Positions 58,661 to 64,000 of a DNA stretch of 64,000 bases are shown one piece after another. Where the stretch lies: contig JANQLS010000085.1 of assembly GCA_028280485.1 (NCBI GenBank), positions 186,001 through 250,000 on the forward strand, read 5' to 3'. A program made the position numbers and the translations under genes. This DNA comes from Planctomycetota bacterium (GTDB taxonomy: Bacteria; Planctomycetota; UBA8108; JACQVS01). Below the pieces are notes generated by a model that worked only from the letters and a program-made list of their open reading frames with translations, was not told the origin of the DNA and searched no databases. Each line of letters starts with the position of its first letter. Positions within the stretch are counted from its first letter, which is position 1.

Positions 58661-58701
58661 AAAAAAAGAAGCCCGCTCTAAGAGCGGGCTTCTTTTTTTT
58701 T
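58661..58701. terminator. Bidirectional terminator between convergent genes
   Basis: Stem GAAGCCCGCTC-TAA-GAGCGGGCTTC (58668-58692) with eight or more Ts after it (58691-58701) and seven As before it (58661-58667). It can thus end both the cysteine-rich protein transcript (plus) and the glycosidase transcript (minus, stop at 58728). Confidence 0.9.
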
Positions 58702-58727
58702 ATTTCATTTGGATCGAAAGATCCTTA

Positions 58728-61019
58728 TCAAGGCTCGTAGGTTTGGGTCTCACCCGTATTCAACCAGGTTGCTTTAAGAGAAAAGGGTTTAATAGTTCCC
58801 GAGGGCGTTTTGAATTCACTCTTAGAGAAGTTAGCAATTAGCTCTACTTCATTTCCGTAGACCGCTTTTTGTACAGAGCGATCTTTATCGAGCCAAGAGA
58901 ATTCGGATAGGGATAGTTTTAAAAGTTTTCTGTGTAAAGGAGAGAAGAAAGAGTAATGCTTTTTTATTCGTTCTTTTTGACGATTCCATTCATTGAGGTT
59001 TAGGTGGTAGAGAGGAGGGCAGTTGTATAGAAGCTCGAGCAAGGTTGTTCTCTCAATTTGATCAGAAAATTTTAAGCTTCCTCTTCCCCAATGGTGGGTC
59101 ACGATGACGGAGTCATTGAATACCGTTTGATAGAGGGGGAGTTTAAAGCGAGGATCAAAGAAAAAAGTGAAGTACCGGGGATGGAGTGGCGATTGCTTAA
59201 AGAAAGTCTTCGGCTCCTCCGGAGGCCAGTAACCACCTAACCAATACTTTGAACTTTTATTTTTAAGATCCTTATCACCCCAGCCAAAGTAAGGAGTCAC
59301 CATGCCGTGGGCAAAATGGATGGCTTTGGCAGCGTAAGCAGAACCTCCTTCTGAGCCGACGACCACTTGATGCTTTTGACTGATCCACTGCAAACGATCT
59401 AATCTCGCTTTCATGTCATCAAATTTTGTTGCTGGGTGGTCTTTAGAATAATCATCGTAAATCTCACCGTAAGCATCACAGTCAACGAACCAAGACGAAA
59501 AGGACACTTGTTGAATGAGCTGATTCACCCTTTTTTCCACGTAAGGTCGAGCAACAAGGGGGCTCAGCTTGTATCCCTTTTTCTGAAAGCCATGACGCTT
59601 CGATCCATCGGCTTTTATGATGGCTCCGGTTTGATACAACTCTTCGCTGAATTGTGCCGTTTCCCAAGTGTCTTTTTCTGTAGGACTATGAATGCTGTGG
59701 TAGGAATCGTAAGGCCCAAGCACATATCCGGATTCATCAACCAAGCGAGCGACTTGGGGGCGTGCATTGGCACTATTCAAGTCTCCCAAGGTGAGGCACC
59801 AACGGTCGAATCCTTCTGCCTTCAATTGATGAATCATCTGAGTGGAGATTCCGCCTCCCCAAGTGTCGACTGCATTGAGCGAATCAGAAAAAGCATGATG
59901 CAAGAGTTCACAATTTAGGGTGTGGATTTCGCCTTCAGTGAGTGTGGAATTCTTTTGAATGCGTTCTTTAAGTGATTGCGGAATGGAATGATGTAAGTCA
60001 GAAGAAACAATAAAGTCTTTGCGCTTTAATACTTCAGCGATATTTCGCGCGAGTGTAGAACGAAAATATTTGGATGGAAATTCGGTTTCAGCGACTAACT
60101 TACGAGTTTCTTCATTAAAAAAACTCCAGAGGCGATTTCCGATGGTTGGTTCTACCTTTTCTGCTTGAGTTCTAAAATCTTTTAGAAATTTTTTCCAATT
60201 TGAAACATCGTGTTGGCTGAATAAAGCACCCCATAGATAAGCATGTGGAGCTCCATACAATCTTTCTAATTTGGGAACTTGCTTTTGTTTTTCACTCAAC
60301 GAGAAGAATTGCTTCGTTTCTATTAGCCACTTTCGATATTGCTTAGCGGATTCGATGGGAGACGGTGAGCCTAATTTAATGATGATGTTGAATTCGTTGT
60401 TTTTTCTATTCTTAGTGAATACATGTTGGTGGTTAAAGGCTAAAGCGTTTGCGGAATTAGAAAATTGCAACTCACTGTAGAGCGGTGGATTTAAAATGTA
60501 TGTGAGTGAATGATCCTCAAAAAGTATTCCCCAAAAGGGCATTGAGAGTTGTTCAATCGTACTCCAAGATTTCCCCTTTAAGTAAGAACTCCATTGGTTA
60601 TTTTTAATTGGAATATAAACCCCGGAGTGAAATGGCAATATAAAAGCTTTAACATTAAATTGGCTCTTAATCTTGGGCCAAGTTACTGATTGAGGAAGGT
60701 CCGAACTCAAATGAACATTCAGAGTGTTTTTGATCAATTTAAAAGAAACGTTCAGTTGTGTTTGAGGGTAGTGAAGCTTAATTTCATTTTTCTGTATTGG
60801 ATTCAAAGAAACGGTTGATTGAACGCTTTCTCCAGCTGAGATTAGAATGCTTTGATTGTTTTTAGTTGTTGCTTCGACTTTGAGAGTCTTCGGGTATATT
60901 TTGATTTCCCAATTGCCATTTTTTATGGTTGGAGGAGACTCTTCAGCTTCACTCGTCCGAATTCCAAAAAATTGAATCGATGTTAGTAATGAAATTAATA
61001 AAAAGGTAGCTTTGATCAT
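58728..61019 (-). CDS. Secreted glycoside hydrolase, GH129/GH101-related
   Basis: 763 residues with a signal peptide ('TFLLISLLTSIQFFGIRTSEA'). The N-terminal ~220 residues are a beta-sandwich ('LKVEATTKNNQSILISAG', 'SVTWPKIKSQFNVKAFILPFHSGVYIP'). A catalytic (beta/alpha)8-like region follows: 'PHAYLWGALFSQHDVSNWKKFL', 'DTWGGGISTQMIHQLKAEGFDRWCLTLGD', 'DESGYVLGPYDSYHSI', 'SSWFVDCDAYGEIYDDYS' and 'HQVVVGSEGGSAYAAKAI'. Asp513 or Asp515 and Glu557 fit the nucleophile and acid/base of GH101/GH129 retaining enzymes. These cleave alpha-GalNAc from mucin-type O-glycans, so the bacterium may use glycoprotein or other O-glycans; the exact substrate is uncertain. Monocistronic, terminator at 58661-58701. 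Confidence 0.72.
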   Translation of the reverse strand: MIKATFLLISLLTSIQFFGIRTSEAEESPPTIKNGNWEIKIYPKTLKVEATTKNNQSILISAGESVQSTVSLNPIQKNEIKLHYPQTQLNVSFKLIKNTLNVHLSSDLPQSVTWPKIKSQFNVKAFILPFHSGVYIPIKNNQWSSYLKGKSWSTIEQLSMPFWGILFEDHSLTYILNPPLYSELQFSNSANALAFNHQHVFTKNRKNNEFNIIIKLGSPSPIESAKQYRKWLIETKQFFSLSEKQKQVPKLERLYGAPHAYLWGALFSQHDVSNWKKFLKDFRTQAEKVEPTIGNRLWSFFNEETRKLVAETEFPSKYFRSTLARNIAEVLKRKDFIVSSDLHHSIPQSLKERIQKNSTLTEGEIHTLNCELLHHAFSDSLNAVDTWGGGISTQMIHQLKAEGFDRWCLTLGDLNSANARPQVARLVDESGYVLGPYDSYHSIHSPTEKDTWETAQFSEELYQTGAIIKADGSKRHGFQKKGYKLSPLVARPYVEKRVNQLIQQVSFSSWFVDCDAYGEIYDDYSKDHPATKFDDMKARLDRLQWISQKHQVVVGSEGGSAYAAKAIHFAHGMVTPYFGWGDKDLKNKSSKYWLGGYWPPEEPKTFFKQSPLHPRYFTFFFDPRFKLPLYQTVFNDSVIVTHHWGRGSLKFSDQIERTTLLELLYNCPPLYHLNLNEWNRQKERIKKHYSFFSPLHRKLLKLSLSEFSWLDKDRSVQKAVYGNEVELIANFSKSEFKTPSGTIKPFSLKATWLNTGETQTYEP

Positions 61020-61053
61020 TAAACTTTCTCTTCACCAAGAAGTTCATTGACAT

Positions 61054-61116
61054 AAAAAAATCCCAAGCGCTCCCTGGAGATTATATCTCGAATACGGGGA
61101 AAGCTTGGGATTTTTT
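61054..61116 (-). terminator. Terminator of the DUF4382-like lipoprotein gene
   Basis: On the minus strand the stem ATCCCAAGC/GCTTGGGAT (61060-61068 with 61103-61111) encloses a loop with its own GAGAT...ATCTC stem, and a T-run (AAAAAAA at 61054-61060 on plus) follows. It lies 19 bases after the stop at 61135 and 35 bases before the start of the next minus gene, separating the two transcripts. Confidence 0.8.
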
Positions 61117-61134
61117 GATACAGCTAGTAATTCT

Positions 61135-62895
61135 TTACTCAGCCGTTTCTCCCGCTGGTACGGGAGGGTCTTCTTCAGTTTCTTCCTCTGAATCTAAAAC
61201 TAAAACGGTGGTAGAAACGAAGCAATCAGGATCTTCCATCGGTTGCCCAAAGATCTCTACATATTGTCCGTCTACGATGTCGCTGAGATCAATTAGGATT
61301 GAAACAAATCCGTCTAAGACAATCGTGATTCTGAAAAGCTCAGTTTCACTCGTGATTTCAACGCATTGTTCAGTCGGTTCTTCCCCTTCTTCACCGGGAA
61401 TAGAAAGAACTAGGGTTGAATTTTCGACATCAACTGAAGCCACTGTCCCCGAGATTTTGGTAGGCTCGGGACCATCTTCCGTATCAATCATCATAATGGG
61501 TACTAAGAGGTGGTCAGCTTCAGTGTCTGAAAGAACTAAGGCTGCTTCTAAAGTAGCTTCTAAACCCTCTTCAATGTTGGCAGGAACTAATAACTCGCCG
61601 TTTCTATTAAAGATCTTAGCACCATCAGCCAAACGAGCTTCGATCGTTCGATCTTCACCGATAAAAATTTGACCTTCGGGAACTTCAAACTTGAAAACAC
61701 CATCGTCATCTACTGAAGAAACGATGGTCCCGTTGATTTTGTGGAAGGGTTGGGTGTCTTCATCGATCCAAAGTTCGATTACCGTTGAATCTAAAACAAG
61801 TTGATTGTTGGGGCGTAAATCAGGAAGGGTTCCGGAGTCGGGCTCTTCTTCTTCAGAGTTGTCTAAGGTTCTAAATCGCATGTGGCCCATAACGGTGACC
61901 TTGTCTCCGTCGATGAGTTGGTCGGCTGCGATGAGCTCGCCGTTGTAATTGAAGATGCAGGTAGACTCTTCGACGAGGACGGTTACACATTTGTCTTCGG
62001 GTTCAGCTTCAGGATCAGCATCGGGTCTGCCGTCTGAAGTTCTTGAAGTGGAGCGTGAGCTCCGGCTGGTTTTAGAGCTGCTCCGGGAAGGTCTCCCTCT
62101 GACTTCAGCATTATTGTTATTATTGCCAGAATTGTCCTCTTCAGCGGAATCATCATCTGCGCCTAATTCAATGGCGTCTCCGAATGAAGTACCTTCGGGG
62201 CAAAGCTTAAAAGTGCCTGCGGCGAGGTCTAATTCTTCAATTTTTCCAGTTAAGCGTACGAGCTTCCCTTCGAGGCGCTCAGCAATTATCGAAACATAAA
62301 CTTGAGGGCGGAAGATATATCTCCTTCGGCCATTGTTTCCATTCCCTGCGCCAACAACATGAATAGAATTGTTGGCGTCTAAGTCGAGTTGAATGACTAA
62401 GGTCTCGCCTTGCTCAACTCGGAACGAGCCTCGAGGATTGAGATCGATCTTGCCATTGGCAGGAAGTTTAGCAACCTCTTCGCGGGCGACGTTTCCGTCT
62501 TCGTCTAATTCGCATAGAAGAACTTCAGTGACACTTAAACGGATTTTGTGGTACTCACCGACAGGAACATTTTCTGAGATGGAGAGAAGGGTGGATTCAC
62601 TTCTCAAGGAAAGTAGGTCGATGACCGTTCCTTCTGGATCGTTGAATATTTCTATCCGGCTATCTTCGCCCAGAAGCTCAGCACTGGTGACTTTGATTTT
62701 GATTTGATCAAATTCGTTGGTAGGAGCATCGGTAAGGAGTAAGGCTACACTTCCGGAAGATTGGCTACCCTTCACCGAAATTCCGGCTTGGCTGGAACTA
62801 CCACCACCTCCGCTACTACAAGAGCTGAGGAGGGCAGTTAATGAAAAACCGATTAACCCAAGGATCATCAGCCTTAGCTGTGAGACTCGTATCAT
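61135..62895 (-). CDS. DUF4382-like lipoprotein with repeated beta domains
   Basis: 586 residues. Lipoprotein signal 'LIGFSLTALLSSC', followed by a Gly/Ser linker. Residues ~45-210 match DUF4382: 'GSVALLLTDAPTNEFDQIKIKVTSAELLG', 'VIDLLSLRSESTLLSISENVPVGEYHKIRLSVTEVLL', 'GQTLVIQLDLDANNSIHV'-type strands (in part). Three or more DUF5666-like OB-type segments follow ('VRLTGKIEELDLAAGTFKLC', 'INGTIVSSVDDDGVFKFEV', 'ISGTVASVDVENSTLVLSI'), separated by a low-complexity Asn and Ser/Arg run (~265-300). It ends in an acidic tail. DUF4382 proteins are surface lipoproteins of unknown function. Monocistronic. No membrane helix beyond the signal. Confidence 0.78.
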   Translation of the reverse strand: MIRVSQLRLMILGLIGFSLTALLSSCSSGGGGSSSQAGISVKGSQSSGSVALLLTDAPTNEFDQIKIKVTSAELLGEDSRIEIFNDPEGTVIDLLSLRSESTLLSISENVPVGEYHKIRLSVTEVLLCELDEDGNVAREEVAKLPANGKIDLNPRGSFRVEQGETLVIQLDLDANNSIHVVGAGNGNNGRRRYIFRPQVYVSIIAERLEGKLVRLTGKIEELDLAAGTFKLCPEGTSFGDAIELGADDDSAEEDNSGNNNNNAEVRGRPSRSSSKTSRSSRSTSRTSDGRPDADPEAEPEDKCVTVLVEESTCIFNYNGELIAADQLIDGDKVTVMGHMRFRTLDNSEEEEPDSGTLPDLRPNNQLVLDSTVIELWIDEDTQPFHKINGTIVSSVDDDGVFKFEVPEGQIFIGEDRTIEARLADGAKIFNRNGELLVPANIEEGLEATLEAALVLSDTEADHLLVPIMMIDTEDGPEPTKISGTVASVDVENSTLVLSIPGEEGEEPTEQCVEITSETELFRITIVLDGFVSILIDLSDIVDGQYVEIFGQPMEDPDCFVSTTVLVLDSEEETEEDPPVPAGETAE

Positions 62896-63279
62896 GATTA
62901 TCCTCTCGTCTGGATAGAGATTCTCTGCCTATACATTTAAATTAGATCCTGTTGATCAACAGAACCTGATACAGGGATTTGGTGTTTTTGTAGACGATCT
63001 GAAAGCCCGGAATCTCAGAACAGACATAACAAAAGACAGAAGGAGACTTCCCTACCAACGGGATTTTTTAAGTTGATAGTAAGTATTGAAGTGCTCGTAT
63101 TAGACCCAACTTATTCAGCTTTTATACCCAATTGAGCTTAAAATATGAAATTTTTCCGGAACTTCAGGGGGTAAAATTCGACTCCATCGGGATCATTCGA
63201 ACTTAAATTAGCTCTTTTAGAAGTGCATATAGGTCGATGAATAAACAATATCTGTCTTTATCAACTCTCATAGATCCCG
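62896..63279. other. 384-base divergent gap with a degenerate hairpin
   Basis: This lies between the minus-strand lipoprotein gene and the plus-strand GTPase gene, so it must hold both promoters. At 62944-62966 a diverged copy of the AGTTCCTGTT...AACAGGAACT hairpin is visible (AGATCCTGTTGAT...ACAGAACCT, with two or three mismatches). Otherwise it is AT-rich without an open reading frame or RNA gene that I can support. Confidence 0.45.
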
Positions 63280-64000
63280 ATGTCCTCTGAACCCAACCTC
63301 CAAGAACTCGCAGACGCCTTACTTTTAGGAGTAGAACGATTGAAGCCTCTCCCCGGGCTTCTAACTACTTCTGATGGCGCGGATCTTCGTGAGTTGTTGC
63401 TCCTCTACTTAAAAACAAAGGTTATCCCTGAGCTAAAGACAGCCGGTGACTTGCCCATTTTTGTGGGAGTCCAAGGCGGAGCCAATGTCGGGAAGTCGAC
63501 GATCTTCAATGCTTTAGCAGGGAAGATTCTCTCTCCTTCGATCTTGCTCGCTTCTGCAACCAAGCACCCTTTAGTGTTCCTTCACGAAAAATGGCGAGAC
63601 ACCTTTTTTCCTGAGAGTCCCTTTAAAGCTATGGATTGCCAGGAGCTCGCTGATCCCAAAGATCTAACCATCCAGCCGGAACGAACAGATCTTCTCTATT
63701 TTAAGTTTCACCAAGATTCCGATCTGGAGCCTTACGCTCTCATCGACTCTCCCGACTTTGATAGCGCCCTCCTTACCAATCTCGAAGTGGCTCGCAAGAT
63801 AACGGCGCTTTCGGATGTCACCTTTTTTGTGACCACCTCTCAAAAGTATAAAGACCGTGAGCTCATATTTAGACTGCGGCAACTGATGGAGCTCAAGTCG
63901 AGGGTGATTCTCGTTTTCAATCGAGTGAATGAAGAGATCGTGTTCAATACCTTGGTCGACGACCTTGAAGAGGTCATCTCTTTAAAAGAGGCTGATGTTT
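63280..64000 (+). CDS. P-loop GTPase (dynamin/Era-like), 3' truncated by window edge
   Basis: ATG at 63280 opens a frame that is still open at 64000 (240 codons so far). A P-loop lies at residues ~66-74, 'GGANVGKST', in the context 'IFVGVQGGANVGKSTIFNALAGKIL'. A G2-like threonine region follows ('SATKHPLVF'). The G3 equivalent is 'LIDSPDFDS' (D-S-P-D in place of DxxG). A G4-like 'VFNRVN' comes after 'LKSRVILVFNRV'. The long segment before the P-loop and the helical 'RLRQLMELKSR' recall YcjX/dynamin-like and planctomycete '50S ribosome-binding GTPase'-type proteins, but the exact family cannot be fixed from the half present. The D-S-P-D variation could still bind GTP. The C-terminus, which would decide membrane association, is outside the window. 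Confidence 0.8.
   Translation, partial: MSSEPNLQELADALLLGVERLKPLPGLLTTSDGADLRELLLLYLKTKVIPELKTAGDLPIFVGVQGGANVGKSTIFNALAGKILSPSILLASATKHPLVFLHEKWRDTFFPESPFKAMDCQELADPKDLTIQPERTDLLYFKFHQDSDLEPYALIDSPDFDSALLTNLEVARKITALSDVTFFVTTSQKYKDRELIFRLRQLMELKSRVILVFNRVNEEIVFNTLVDDLEEVISLKEADV

Noticed and set aside
61115-62917. Several plus-strand frames opposite the DUF4382-like gene
   Set aside because: Ser/Thr-rich translations antisense to a convincing lipoprotein gene.
63664-63882. 72-codon minus-strand frame near the right edge
   Set aside because: It lies antisense within the GTPase reading frame, which has a clear P-loop and runs off the window.
1-64000. tRNA, rRNA, insertion sequence or prophage genes
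   Set aside because: I looked for T-loop and anticodon patterns, DDE or tyrosine recombinase motifs and terminal repeats flanking a transposase, and found none that I could support.

Overview
The window looks like chromosomal DNA from an uncultured, diderm bacterium, most probably a member of the Planctomycetota. Pointers: dockerin-like 'RGDANxD...DxxDANDDG...' C-termini on secreted proteins (54933-55844, 56603-58603), an ECF sigma factor fused through a membrane helix to a large extracytoplasmic part, a kinase-like/HEAT membrane protein, a secretion locus with PilM/PilN-type components, and intergenic palindromes of the 'TTAACTAGCCCGAAGCG' type that I associate with this phylum. The placement is inference; there is no rRNA or other marker in the window. 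I see no tRNA, rRNA, CRISPR array, prophage or insertion sequence.

Layout. 2-1069: 3' part of a helicase-associated-domain protein. 1333-16076 (minus): one long type II secretion / type IV pilus-like operon. It encodes ATPase, inner-membrane platform protein, PilM-PilN fusion, PilO/GspM-like and GspB/PilP-like proteins, secretin, lipoprotein and a set of (pseudo)pilins, one with a discoidin-like domain. It is led by small accessory proteins (zinc ribbon, CheX-like, coiled-coil). 16534-25926: unlinked genes (unknown protein, TPR-SPOR lipoprotein, hydantoinase/oxoprolinase, LspA, pseudokinase-HEAT protein, secreted unknown). 26366-32244: signalling genes (two NarL-type regulators; a hybrid histidine kinase next to a PhnD-like binding lipoprotein) and a methyltransferase.

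32460-37064 (minus): operon-like run of SDR, AhpD-like protein, SDR, Usp-like protein and ion transporter. The AhpD-like gene is split by an in-frame TGA exactly where the family has the second cysteine of CxxC, followed by a SECIS-like hairpin, so I annotate it as a candidate selenoprotein. 37270-43401 (minus): compact cluster with TrmH/SpoU methylase, hotdog thioesterase, SelW-like (Rdx) protein with CxxC, NFACT/RqcH-like protein, ABM monooxygenase, PhnW-like aminotransferase and membrane MutS-like ATPase. 43556-45004: SthA-like transhydrogenase. 45077-51882 (plus): envelope operon (hydrolase, lipoprotein, MMPL transporter, glycosyltransferase, LolA-like carrier).

51922-62895: surface and secreted proteins. 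These are the sigma-factor fusion translationally coupled to a dockerin-like protein, a 666-residue cysteine-rich protein built from nine helix-hairpin modules with invariant C-x10-C spacing, a GH129-like glycosidase, and a DUF4382-like lipoprotein. A P-loop GTPase runs off the right edge (63280-64000).

Scattered between genes are at least three families of palindromic repeats. The most elaborate is a composite, multi-hairpin element in three copies (14021-14202, 21050-21183, 55901-56120) whose terminal stem keeps pairing through partly compensatory changes. The best candidates for new biology are the cysteine-rich helical-hairpin protein, the candidate AhpD-like selenoprotein, the composite repeat, and the membrane-tethered sigma factor with its coupled dockerin partner.
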